From the NCBI RefSeq assembly GCF_027944115.1, contig NZ_JAPJZI010000001.1:4464001-4528000 (forward strand): a stretch of 64,000 nt of DNA, written 5' to 3'. The DNA is from Hoeflea prorocentri (GTDB lineage: Bacteria > Pseudomonadota > Alphaproteobacteria > Rhizobiales > Rhizobiaceae). Below are positions 25,264-33,798 of this stretch, in pieces. Position numbers and translations under genes: made by a program. A model generated the notes under the pieces. That model saw only the letters and a program-made list of their open reading frames with translations, ran no database searches and was not told the origin of the DNA. How positions within the stretch are numbered: position 1 is the first letter of the stretch; each line of letters starts with the position of its first letter.

Positions 25264-26214
25264 CTAACCCGCCTTAGCCCGCGCGAAATTGTCGGTCGAC
25301 CCGCTCATCAGATGGATGAACACCTCCTCGAGACCGGCCTGACGCCGCGACCATATGCGCCGTTCGTCCTTGCGATAGGGCGCGATGGCGGCCTCGAGCC
25401 TTTTCTCATCCATGCCCGATACATGCAGGGCGGAACCGAAGCGGGCGACTTGCTCGATGCCGTCCTCGCCTTCAAGTGAAACGGCAAGATCCGCGAGATC
25501 CGGACCTTCCACCCGCCAGGTGTTCAGACCGACCATATCGGGGATGTCGGCCGCCGGTCCGTCGATCAGCTTCTTGCCATAGGCGATATAGGCGATGTTG
25601 TCGCACTGGATCGCCTCATCCATGTAGTGCGTCGAGACGAGAACCGTGACGCCGGCATCGGACAGACGGCGGATTTCGTCCCAGAAATCCCGGCGGGCCT
25701 TCGGGTCGACACCGGCTGTCGGCTCGTCCAACAGCAGAAGATCGGGCCGGTGCAGAAGGCAGGCGGCAAGCGCCAGGCGTTGTTTCCAGCCACCGGACAA
25801 TTCGCCGGCAAGCTGGTGTGAACGGTTGGCAAGGCCGAGTTCCTCAAGTGCACCATTGACCTTTTCGCGCCGCTCCGGAACCTTGTACATGCGGGCCATG
25901 AAATCGAGGTTTTCGCGGATCGTCAGATCTTCATAGAGAGAAAATTTCTGGGTCATGTAGCCGACATGTTCCTTGATGTTGTCGGATTGGCGCACGATGT
26001 CATAGCCGAGACAGCGGCCGGTTCCGGCATCGGGGGTCAGCAAGCCGCACAGCATACGGATCGTGGTCGTTTTCCCGGAGCCGTTCGGGCCGAGAAAGCC
26101 GTAGATCGCACCTTTGGGAACAGAGATGTCGAACTCGTCGACCACGGTCTTGTCGCCAAAGGTTTTGACAAGGCCTTTAACTTCGATGACCGGTTGTGCG
26201 CCGTCAGCGGTCAT
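25264..26214 (-). CDS. ABC exporter ATP-binding protein
   Basis: 316 residues with Walker A GPNGSGKTTTI, Q-loop in YMTQKFSLYEDL, signature LSGGWKQRL, Walker B LLLLDEPTAGVD and the H-loop in STHYMDEA. It is the size of a single ATPase, so it carries one nucleotide domain plus a C-terminal extension, unlike the fused double ATPase of E. coli YbhF. It powers export with the permease three bases downstream. Its start lies within the end of the HlyD-like gene (11 base overlap). Confidence 0.93.
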   Translation of the reverse strand: MTADGAQPVIEVKGLVKTFGDKTVVDEFDISVPKGAIYGFLGPNGSGKTTTIRMLCGLLTPDAGTGRCLGYDIVRQSDNIKEHVGYMTQKFSLYEDLTIRENLDFMARMYKVPERREKVNGALEELGLANRSHQLAGELSGGWKQRLALAACLLHRPDLLLLDEPTAGVDPKARRDFWDEIRRLSDAGVTVLVSTHYMDEAIQCDNIAYIAYGKKLIDGPAADIPDMVGLNTWRVEGPDLADLAVSLEGEDGIEQVARFGSALHVSGMDEKRLEAAIAPYRKDERRIWSRRQAGLEEVFIHLMSGSTDNFARAKAG

Positions 26215-27160
26215 TTGACGGCCTCACATCAATTGGTTGACCGGGCAGAAGGGCGGTCGGCTCGTCGGGCAGGGCTTCGGCCATGAAGACCAGCTTGGAA
26301 CGGTCCTCCAGGCTGTAGATCACCGGCGGCGTGTATTCGGCGGAGGATGATATATAGACAATGCGGGCCTTGATCGGTTCGATGCAACTGTCGCAGCCGA
26401 TCAGCACCTCAGTCCCGATGGTCATGCCGGCGCGGTCGGGCTCGCCGATATAGAAGCGGAACTTGATCTCGTCCGGCGGCAGGATTGAAACGACGGGCCT
26501 GCCTGCCGCCACATATTCTCCGGGAAGATAGTAGGTCTGCTGGACATAACCGTCTGACGGCGATGCAAGGAGCCGGTCTTCCAGATCAATGCGGGCCTTG
26601 TCGGCGGCAAGTTCCTTGGCTTTGACGGATTGCCGCGCTTCGTCGAGTTGCGCGCTGCGTGCCGGCAGGCGGGCAACTGCGAGATTGGCGCGCTGCTCGC
26701 CGACGCTGGCGGCCGCCTCATCGAGGGTCGCCGCAGCCTGATCCAGTTGGCTTGGCGAGACGAAATCGTTCACCGACAGTTCGCGATAGCGCTCGTAATC
26801 GGCCTTGGCGAGGGCGAAACTTGCCTCCGCGCTGCGCAACTGTTCTTCGATGACCTGTATTTCTTCAGGCCGTTTGCCGGTGCTTTCATCCAGCAACGTG
26901 GCTTGCGCCATCATGAGGTCAGCTTGAGCCTCACCGAGTGCGATGCGCTGCTGGTCGCTGTCGAGGGTAAAGAGCTGTGCCCCGGTGCGGACCGTATCGC
27001 CACGCGTGACCGACAGCGTTTCCAGAATGCCGCTCTGCTTGGCGGCGACGTAGACATATTCGCCCTCGACGTAGCCGAAATAGGTTTTGCCGGCCTCATC
27101 GGCGGCACCCGGCCACAGCGCTGAGAAAACGGCAAGGATCCATGCATAGACGGTGTTCAT
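26204..27160 (-). CDS. HlyD-family periplasmic adaptor (YbhG-like)
   Basis: 318 residues: a short N-terminal anchor, the lipoyl-like half-motif GYVEGEYVYVAAKQSGILETLSV, a long coiled-coil hairpin (about residues 70-200, rich in A, E, Q and R) and the second half DGYVQQTYYLPGEYVAAGRPVVSIL. It links the ABC exporter to an outer membrane channel. The ATG overlaps the stop of the TetR gene (ATGA), so it is the second gene of the operon. Substrate unknown; relatives export antibiotics or other small hydrophobic compounds. Confidence 0.92.
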   Translation of the reverse strand: MNTVYAWILAVFSALWPGAADEAGKTYFGYVEGEYVYVAAKQSGILETLSVTRGDTVRTGAQLFTLDSDQQRIALGEAQADLMMAQATLLDESTGKRPEEIQVIEEQLRSAEASFALAKADYERYRELSVNDFVSPSQLDQAAATLDEAAASVGEQRANLAVARLPARSAQLDEARQSVKAKELAADKARIDLEDRLLASPSDGYVQQTYYLPGEYVAAGRPVVSILPPDEIKFRFYIGEPDRAGMTIGTEVLIGCDSCIEPIKARIVYISSSAEYTPPVIYSLEDRSKLVFMAEALPDEPTALLPGQPIDVRPSNDR

Positions 27161-27810
27161 TGCGGTTCTCCGGTCTCCGGTTTCATCAGGCCCCGCATCA
27201 GGATGTCGTAGTGGCTTTCAATGAAGCTATGTGGAGAGGCGGATGCTTCCCGATCAATGCCGAAAGTCTGTCCGAGAAGAAAATGGGCGAGCAGCGGGCC
27301 GATGACATTGCGGACTGCAAGGCGGGCGTTGACGGGTCTAAAATCTCCCCGGGCGATGCCTTTCTCGATGATTAGTTCAAGAGCCCCGATGGCGCGGTCT
27401 ATCACCTGCCGCCGATAAGTCTGTGCCAGCTCGGGAAAGCGACTTGCTTCCTGCAGGACGATGCGCGGCAGAGCCAGCGTATCGGGATCGGACAGTTTGG
27501 TCGCCGCGACCGTCAGCACCGCCTTCAGAAGAACCGCTGAATCCTCATGGGATGTCCGCGCGAGGTCCTCTGTGCGCTCTGCGATCGGCGCGATGGCGCG
27601 TTTGACCAGCGATTCGAAGATTTCCTCCTTGCTGGAGAAATAGCGATAGACCGCGCCCTTCGAGATGCCCGCCTCGGTGGCGATGTCCTCGACCTTTGTT
27701 GCCGCAAAACCGTTTTGGGCAAACAGTTTGAGTGATGCATCAAGCACCTCGTCGGGCCTGTCCTCAGCCCGGCGGCGCCATTTCGGTTCTGACTGCCCGG
27801 TATCCATCAT
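27157..27810 (-). CDS. TetR-family regulator of the adjacent ABC exporter (CecR/YbiH-like)
   Basis: 217 residues from the ATG at 27810 (a TTG at 27822 adds four residues and runs into the operator). The helix-turn-helix is LDASLKLFAQNGFAATKVEDIATEAGISKGAVYRYFSSKEEIF; the C-terminal half matches the CecR group. As first gene of the exporter operon, with a large palindrome 12 bases before the start, it is almost certainly an autorepressor that is released by an exported compound. Confidence 0.92.
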   Translation of the reverse strand: MMDTGQSEPKWRRRAEDRPDEVLDASLKLFAQNGFAATKVEDIATEAGISKGAVYRYFSSKEEIFESLVKRAIAPIAERTEDLARTSHEDSAVLLKAVLTVAATKLSDPDTLALPRIVLQEASRFPELAQTYRRQVIDRAIGALELIIEKGIARGDFRPVNARLAVRNVIGPLLAHFLLGQTFGIDREASASPHSFIESHYDILMRGLMKPETGEPQ

Positions 27811-27821
27811 CGCGGCATCCA

Positions 27822-27849
27822 ATAAGTAAATGACTGGTCATTTACTTAT
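27822..27849. promoter_or_regulatory. 28-base TetR operator of the exporter operon
   Basis: Two perfect 13-base arms, ATAAGTAAATGAC (27822-27834) and GTCATTTACTTAT (27837-27849), with two bases between. The site ends 12 bases before the regulator's start codon and should overlap its promoter. Arm length and symmetry are typical of TetR dimers, possibly two dimers. Confidence 0.8.
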
Positions 27850-27924
27850 ATTGTGCAATGCAGGAAAATGTCAAGCGGCCGGAAAAATCGAATTCTTTCA
27901 GTCTATTGTGGTGTCAGGGCCGGA

Positions 27925-29151
27925 TCAGATCGGCTCGCCGCGCAGCAGCCTCGGGCCGTCGGAGCCGGGAACACCGGAGGCCTGGCGGATGAAGAAGGAT
28001 TTCAGCGCCGGCATGCGGTCGACGAGGCCGAGGCCAAAGTCGCGCAGCGCCCTGACCGGAGTGGAGTCATTGGAAAAGAGCCGGTTCAAGACGTCGCTCG
28101 TCACGCCCATCTGAAAGGTGTCGAACCGGCGCCAAAGCTGGTAGCGCTCCAGGACGGAGAGCGAACCGATGTCGAGGCCGAGGCGGTCCGCCTCGACAAT
28201 CGTCTCGGCGAGGGCCGCAACATCGCGGAATCCCATGTTCAGGCCCTGACCGGCGATCGGATGAATGCCGTGGGCTGCGTCTCCGGCGAGTGCAATGCGT
28301 TCGCGGACGAATTCGCGGGCAAGGGTCAGACCGAGCGGATAGGCGCGCCGTGCGCCGACAACCTCAAGCGCGCCGAGCTTGTGTCCGAAACGGCGTTCAA
28401 GCTCGGCTTCAAAGACGAGATCGTCTTCCTTGATCAGCCGTTCGGCATCTTCCGTGCGCTCCGTCCAGACCAGTGAGGCGCGGTTGTCTTTCAGTGGCAG
28501 GATTGCAAAGGGGCCGGCCGGCAGGAAATGTTCTTCAGCGCGGCCATGATGTGGGCGCTCATGGGCCACTGTCGTAACAATCCCGGATTGGCCATAAGAC
28601 CAATGGACGGTTTTGATCCCGGCCATGTCGCGCAGGCGCGAGCGCACACCATCGGCGGCGATCAGCAGTCGGGCGACCAGGGTTCGTCCGTCTCCGAGCA
28701 GAACATGCGTGGATGCGTTCTGATTTTCAAAACCTTCAACCGTTACGCCCTGCTCGATCGTTATGCCCAGCTCCTCGGCCTTACGGCGCAGCGCGCCAAC
28801 CATCACATAATTGGGAACCATATGAGCAAAAGGCTCGCCGGGTGCGATTTCGCCGTCAAAGGTTAAAAAGATCGGCCTGACTGGATCGGAGGTGCGTGAA
28901 TCCGTGACGATCATGTCGGTGATCGGTTGGGCTTCCTTCAGGATCTCGTCCCACAGCCCCATGCTTGTGAGCATCCTGCTGGCTCCGGCCGCGATGGCGG
29001 AAGCGCGCTGATCCTTGCGCCAGACCTGTGCGGGAGCAGCGTCAATGACCACGATACGCAGGTGCGGGGCTGCCGAGCGGATCGCCACGGCCGCCGCGAT
29101 GCCGACATAACCGCCGCCGCCGACAACGATATCGTATGTTTCCTGTGCCAA
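27925..29151 (-). CDS. UbiH/Coq6-type FAD monooxygenase
   Basis: 408 residues, class A flavin hydroxylase of ubiquinone synthesis. The N-terminal FAD fold is VVGGGGYVGIAAAVAI, followed by the DG motif (IAADGVRSRLRDMAG) and the GD motif RIALAGDAAHGIHPIAGQGLNMG. It adds a hydroxyl to the quinone ring using NAD(P)H and oxygen, at the inner membrane. Which ring position is modified cannot be told. It starts with a TTG at 29151 behind AGGGAA. It is divergent from tesB and is followed by the promoter of the exporter operon. Confidence 0.9.
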   Translation of the reverse strand: MAQETYDIVVGGGGYVGIAAAVAIRSAAPHLRIVVIDAAPAQVWRKDQRASAIAAGASRMLTSMGLWDEILKEAQPITDMIVTDSRTSDPVRPIFLTFDGEIAPGEPFAHMVPNYVMVGALRRKAEELGITIEQGVTVEGFENQNASTHVLLGDGRTLVARLLIAADGVRSRLRDMAGIKTVHWSYGQSGIVTTVAHERPHHGRAEEHFLPAGPFAILPLKDNRASLVWTERTEDAERLIKEDDLVFEAELERRFGHKLGALEVVGARRAYPLGLTLAREFVRERIALAGDAAHGIHPIAGQGLNMGFRDVAALAETIVEADRLGLDIGSLSVLERYQLWRRFDTFQMGVTSDVLNRLFSNDSTPVRALRDFGLGLVDRMPALKSFFIRQASGVPGSDGPRLLRGEPI

Positions 29152-29269
29152 TGCGCTATTCCCTGCTTTGCCTCGGGCGCCTTGACCCTTGCGATTGATC
29201 GGGCCGTCCCTGTATGACGGATCATATAGGCTGCTCTACAGAACAAAAAGACCCGGCAGGAGGTTCAAT

Positions 29270-30136
29270 ATGTCGCGCGCCATGGAAAATCTGCTGTCGA
29301 TCCTCGATCTGGAGCGGCTGGAACACGATCTTTTTCGTGGCAACAGCCCGAAGGTTGGCTGGCAACGGGTTTTCGGCGGGCAGGTTATCGCGCAAGCGCT
29401 GGTGGCCGCACAGCGCACCATCGACGAGGACCGGTTCGTTCATTCGGTGCATGCCTATTTCATGCGTCCGGGCGATCCGGACGTGCCGATCATCTACGAG
29501 GTCGACCGGATCCGCGACGGCTCAAGCTTCAATACGCGGCGTGCGGTCGCGATCCAGCACGGCAGGGCCATCTTCTCACTGTCCGCGTCCTTCCAGCGCG
29601 ATGAACCCGGACTGGACCATCAGATCGGCATGCCCGATGTGCCGGAGCCTGAATCACTCATCGGCGAGGAGGACCTGAAAGAGAAATTTCTGAAGAATGC
29701 TCCGGACAATGTGCGCCGTTACTGGGAGCGCGAGCGGCCCATAGAGATGCGTCCCGTTTCGCTGACGCATTATATCTCCCGCGAAAAGCTCGAGCCGGTC
29801 CAGAATATCTGGGTTCGGGCCAATGGCAGCGTACCGGACGACCGCTGCATTCAGGCGGCGGTGCTTGCCTATCTGTCCGATATGACGCTGCTTGACACAT
29901 CCTTGTTTGCCCATGGGCTTTCGGTCTTCAGCAACAAGATCCAGGCGGCGAGCCTTGATCATGCCATGTGGTTTCATCGCAGATGTGCGCTCGATGACTG
30001 GCTGCTCTACGCCCAGGACAGCCCCAGCACCAGCGGTGGGCGGGGCCTGACGCGGGGCGGTCTTTATACGCGTGACGGTGTTCTGGTAGCCTCCGTTGCG
30101 CAGGAAGGGCTGATCCGCCAGCGTTCACGAGATTAA
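29270..30136 (+). CDS. tesB: acyl-CoA thioesterase II
   Basis: 288 residues, the size of TesB, with a double hot-dog fold. The FGGQVIAQALVAAQRTI and HAYFMRPGDPDVPIIYEVDRIRDG segments and the catalytic Asp in ASLDHAMWFHRR are typical. It hydrolyses medium and long acyl-CoA. The ATG at 29270 has an excellent GGCAGGAGG site; the longer open frame from 29189 covers the divergent promoter. It ends 306 bases before glnK, with nitrogen-control signals in the interval. Confidence 0.93.
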   Translation: MSRAMENLLSILDLERLEHDLFRGNSPKVGWQRVFGGQVIAQALVAAQRTIDEDRFVHSVHAYFMRPGDPDVPIIYEVDRIRDGSSFNTRRAVAIQHGRAIFSLSASFQRDEPGLDHQIGMPDVPEPESLIGEEDLKEKFLKNAPDNVRRYWERERPIEMRPVSLTHYISREKLEPVQNIWVRANGSVPDDRCIQAAVLAYLSDMTLLDTSLFAHGLSVFSNKIQAASLDHAMWFHRRCALDDWLLYAQDSPSTSGGRGLTRGGLYTRDGVLVASVAQEGLIRQRSRD

Positions 30137-30158
30137 ATCTTGAGCATATATTAATCTC

Positions 30159-30175
30159 TGCACATAAATTGTGCA
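30159..30175. promoter_or_regulatory. NtrC-type binding site upstream of glnK
   Basis: TGCACATAAATTGTGCA matches the NtrC form TGCAC-N7-GTGCA with perfect symmetry of both arms. It lies about 100 bases before the sigma54 promoter at 30262, a usual enhancer distance. Confidence 0.75.
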
Positions 30176-30217
30176 TATGGTGTCTTGGTGTCACTAAACA
30201 TCAAGTCATGACTTTGA

Positions 30218-30781
<564 letters not shown>

Positions 30782-30801
30782 GTACCAAGGAGTCACTACA
30801 G

Positions 30802-32145
30802 ATGAAATCTAATTCTTTCCTGAAGCCGGGCGCTGTCCTGGCGATTGCCGGTGCCATGGTCGCGCCGGCGGGGGCACAGGATGCTGCGGCGCCGGAACTG
30901 GTGTCCACCCATACGGTCTTTATCCTTAACTCGCTGCTGTTCGTGGTATCGGGCTTTCTTGTCATGTGGATGGCCGCTGGCTTTGCGATGCTTGAAGCCG
31001 GGCTCGTCCGGTCGAAAAACACGTCGATGCAGTTGACCAAGAACATCTCGCTGTTTTCGATCGCGGCGATCATGTACTACCTCATCGGTTACAATCTGAT
31101 GTATCCGGGCGACGGCTGGTCAATCTCCGGTATCCTTGGTGCCTTCGGCGTCGCGGTCATGGAGCCGGTCGGCGTTGCGGCTGATGCCGTTTCCGATCTG
31201 TCCTATGCATCGGTGGGTTCGGACTTCTTCTTCCAGCTGATGTTCTGTGCAACGACGGCGTCTATCGTCTCGGGCACGCTGGCTGAACGCATGAAGCTCT
31301 GGCCCTTCCTGATCTTCACGGTCGTCCTGACGGGCATTCTCTATCCGATCCAGGCTTCCTGGAAATGGGGCGGCGGCTTCCTTGATGCCGAGTTTGGCTT
31401 CCTCGACTTTGCCGGTTCGACCGTTGTTCACTCAGTCGGCGGCTGGGCTGCCTTGACCGGTGCGATCATTCTTGGTGCGCGTAAGGGCAAATACGGCTCA
31501 AAGGGTGAGGTTCATCCGATCCCGGGTTCAAATATGCCGCTCGCAACGCTCGGCACGTTCATCCTGTGGCTCGGCTGGTTCGGCTTTAACGGCGGCTCGC
31601 AGCTTGCCATGGGTTCGGTCGGCGACGTGGCTGACGTCTCGCGCATCTTCGCCAACACCAATGCCGGTGCCGCCGGTGGTGCGGTCGCTGCGCTGCTTTT
31701 GACCCAGTTCATCTACAAGAAGGTTGATATTACCATGATCCTGAACGGCGCGCTTGCCGGTCTTGTATCGATCACCGCTGAGCCGCTGACGCCTTCGCTG
31801 GGTTCGGCTACGCTGATCGGCGCCGTTGGCGGTGTGATCGTCGTCTTTGCGGTTCCGATGCTCGACAAGTTCAAGATCGACGATGTTGTCGGCGCCATTC
31901 CGGTCCACCTTTTTGCCGGTATCTGGGGCACGATCGCCGTGCTCTTCACCAACTCCGATGCAACGCTCTACGGACAGGTTGCCTCGATCGTTATCGTCGC
32001 CGTGTTCATGATCGTGACGTCCAGCGTTGTCTGGCTGATCCTCAACGCGACGATGGGCCTTCGGGTCAGCGAAGAGGAAGAGCAGGTCGGGCTCGACAAG
32101 GCCGAGATCGGCATCGAGGCCTATCCGGAGTTCACCAAGATCTGA
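30802..32145 (+). CDS. amtB: ammonium channel AmtB
   Basis: 447 residues with a cleavable signal (AVLAIAGAMVAPAGAQ) and eleven membrane segments. The pore histidine motifs HSVGGWAALTGAIILG and IPVHLFAGIWGTIAV and the periplasmic aromatic gate are present. The C-terminal tail GLRVSEEEEQVGLDKAEIGIEAYPEF is the GlnK-binding region. It is 20 bases after glnK behind an AAGGAG site, so the two are one operon, and a strong terminator follows. Confidence 0.95.
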   Translation: MKSNSFLKPGAVLAIAGAMVAPAGAQDAAAPELVSTHTVFILNSLLFVVSGFLVMWMAAGFAMLEAGLVRSKNTSMQLTKNISLFSIAAIMYYLIGYNLMYPGDGWSISGILGAFGVAVMEPVGVAADAVSDLSYASVGSDFFFQLMFCATTASIVSGTLAERMKLWPFLIFTVVLTGILYPIQASWKWGGGFLDAEFGFLDFAGSTVVHSVGGWAALTGAIILGARKGKYGSKGEVHPIPGSNMPLATLGTFILWLGWFGFNGGSQLAMGSVGDVADVSRIFANTNAGAAGGAVAALLLTQFIYKKVDITMILNGALAGLVSITAEPLTPSLGSATLIGAVGGVIVVFAVPMLDKFKIDDVVGAIPVHLFAGIWGTIAVLFTNSDATLYGQVASIVIVAVFMIVTSSVVWLILNATMGLRVSEEEEQVGLDKAEIGIEAYPEFTKI

Positions 32146-32180
32146 CCGGCATGGCCGATCAGACAACAATGAAATTGATC

Positions 32181-32211
32181 GGGGCCCGTTCGCGCGGGCC
32201 CCTTTCCTTTT
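32181..32211 (+). terminator. terminator of glnK-amtB
   Basis: GGGGCCCG (32181-32188) and CGGGCCCC (32195-32202) with a six-base loop TTCGCG, followed by TTTCCTTTT. It separates the first amt operon from the second. Confidence 0.85.
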
Positions 32212-32334
32212 GTCATCTTATCCTGCCAGGCCCAGACAAGCGGCACCTGCAATATGTGCCCATAATTTGATCAGCCCGCATATGTACTGATTATATTTTG
32301 TGCATTTGCACAGTGTTTGGCGCAGCCTGCCTAT

Positions 32335-32374
32335 CAATTCGGCAGTTTTTGCCGAATTGGCACAAAAATTGACT
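32335..32374 (+). promoter_or_regulatory. sigma54 promoter of the second amt gene with overlapping inverted repeat
   Basis: TGGCAC (32358-32363), five bases, TTGACT (32369-32374), again GA rather than GC at -12. Perfect ten-base arms CAATTCGGCA (32335-32344) and TGCCGAATTG (32350-32359) with a five-base spacer abut and overlap the -24 box. The start codon lies about 36 bases after the expected transcription start. A further symmetrical GTGCATTTGCAC at 32300-32311 resembles NtrC half-sites in the opposite arrangement. Confidence 0.6.
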
Positions 32375-32420
32375 CTTCTCGACCAGATCAACGGTCATTC
32401 ATCTCGATTGGAGTCAATTC

Positions 32421-33644
32421 ATGGATCAGTCTCAGATAGGCGGCGACGTCTTTTTCGTGCTTCTCGGCGCGATTTTGGTGTTCGCCATGCATGGGGGGTT
32501 TGCCTTTCTCGAAGTCGGCACGGTCCGTCACAAGAACCAGGTCAATGCGCTGGTCAAGATCCTCGTCGATTTTGCCCTGTCGACCATTTCCTATTTCTTT
32601 GTCGGTTTCGCCGTCTCTTACGGCGTGACGTTCTTCGTCAATGCGACCATCCTTTCGGGTTCCGGTGGCGGCGAGATTTTCCTGCCGCAGGGCTTTACGC
32701 TGGTGAAGTTCTTCTTCCTGACCACCTTTGCGGCGGCCATTCCGGCCATCATCTCCGGCGGAATCGCCGAGCGGATGAAGTTCCAGCCGCAATGTTTTGC
32801 GACGGTTGCACTGGTCGCGCTGGTCTATCCGTTCTTTGAGGGCATGGTCTGGAACGGCAACTGGGGTTTCCAATCGGTCCTAGAAAATGCGTTCGGCGCG
32901 CCGTTCCACGATTTTGCCGGTTCAATTGTGGTTCACGCTGTCGGCGGCTGGATTGCCCTGTCGGCGGTTATCGTGCTCGGCGCGCGGATGGGCCGCTATA
33001 CGGAAGCCGGTGGTTCCCATCCGTTCCCGCCCTCATCCATCCCGTGGCTGGCGCTCGGATCCTGGCTGCTGTGCATCGGCTGGTTCGGCTTTAACGTCAT
33101 GAGCGCCCAGTCGGTCGGCGGCGCCACCGGCCTTGTCGCCCTCAACTCGCTGATGGCGATGGTGGGCGGCATTGCGGTCGCTGTGCTTGCCGGACGCAAC
33201 GACCCCGGATTTGTCCACAATGGCGCGCTTGCCGGCCTCGTCGCCGTCTGTGCGGGATCGGATGTCTTCCACCCGATCGGTGCGCTTGTCGTCGGCGGAG
33301 TAGCGGGCTTTCTCTTCGTCAAAGGGTTCAGCTGGTGTCAGGAAAAACTGAAGATCGACGATGTGCTCGGAGTCTGGCCGTTGCACGGCATTTGCGGGGT
33401 CTGGGGTGGCATTGCCTGTGGCATCTTCGGGCTTGAGGCGCTTGGCGGCATCGGCGGTGTTTCTCTGGCCTCGCAGATAGTCGGCTCGGTTGCGGGGGCG
33501 GCCTATGCGGCGGTCATGGGCTTTGTCGTTTATGGCCTTCTTGACCGAACAATCGGTCTTCGGCTGTCACAGGAAGAAGAACATCGCGGGGCGGACCTTT
33601 CCATCCACCGGATTGGCGCCAATCCGGAGGCGGAAATCCGCTAG
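32421..33644 (+). CDS. second ammonium transporter (Amt family)
   Basis: 407 residues, Amt/Rh family, clearly distinct from the upstream AmtB: no signal peptide, and it starts MDQSQIGGDVFFVLLGAILVFAMHGGFAFLEVG. Pore motifs are FAGSIVVHAVGGWIALSAVIVLGARMG and GVWPLHGICGVWGGIACG. The tail GLRLSQEEEHRGADLSIHRIGANPEAEI keeps a GlnK-type docking region, so GlnK from the neighbouring operon may gate it as well. It has its own sigma54-like promoter and its own terminator. Confidence 0.93.
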   Translation: MDQSQIGGDVFFVLLGAILVFAMHGGFAFLEVGTVRHKNQVNALVKILVDFALSTISYFFVGFAVSYGVTFFVNATILSGSGGGEIFLPQGFTLVKFFFLTTFAAAIPAIISGGIAERMKFQPQCFATVALVALVYPFFEGMVWNGNWGFQSVLENAFGAPFHDFAGSIVVHAVGGWIALSAVIVLGARMGRYTEAGGSHPFPPSSIPWLALGSWLLCIGWFGFNVMSAQSVGGATGLVALNSLMAMVGGIAVAVLAGRNDPGFVHNGALAGLVAVCAGSDVFHPIGALVVGGVAGFLFVKGFSWCQEKLKIDDVLGVWPLHGICGVWGGIACGIFGLEALGGIGGVSLASQIVGSVAGAAYAAVMGFVVYGLLDRTIGLRLSQEEEHRGADLSIHRIGANPEAEIR

Positions 33645-33661
33645 GGCGCATCAATAAGGTC

Positions 33662-33691
33662 AGCCGTCGCCATCGGGCGGCGGCTTTTTTA
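33662..33691 (+). terminator. terminator of the second amt gene
   Basis: AGCCGTCGCC (33662-33671) pairs with GGCGGCGGCT (33676-33685) through a four-base ATCG loop, followed by TTTTTAT. Ten pairs, one of them G-T. Confidence 0.88.
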
Positions 33692-33709
33692 TATACCCAG
33701 CGCGCATGG

Positions 33710-33725
33710 TTAATGCGCCATTAAC
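33710..33725. promoter_or_regulatory. CtrA-type box upstream of ftsK
   Basis: TTAATGCGCCATTAAC fits the full CtrA consensus TTAA-N7-TTAA(C) exactly. It lies 73 bases before the ftsK start codon, where cell-cycle control of a division gene would act. Confidence 0.6.
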
Positions 33726-33798
33726 TCCGCCCCGCATAAAATCATCGCAACTATGAGCGGACAATCCGCTGTGAGCGTGTGCGAGTTGGAGCGTTTCC

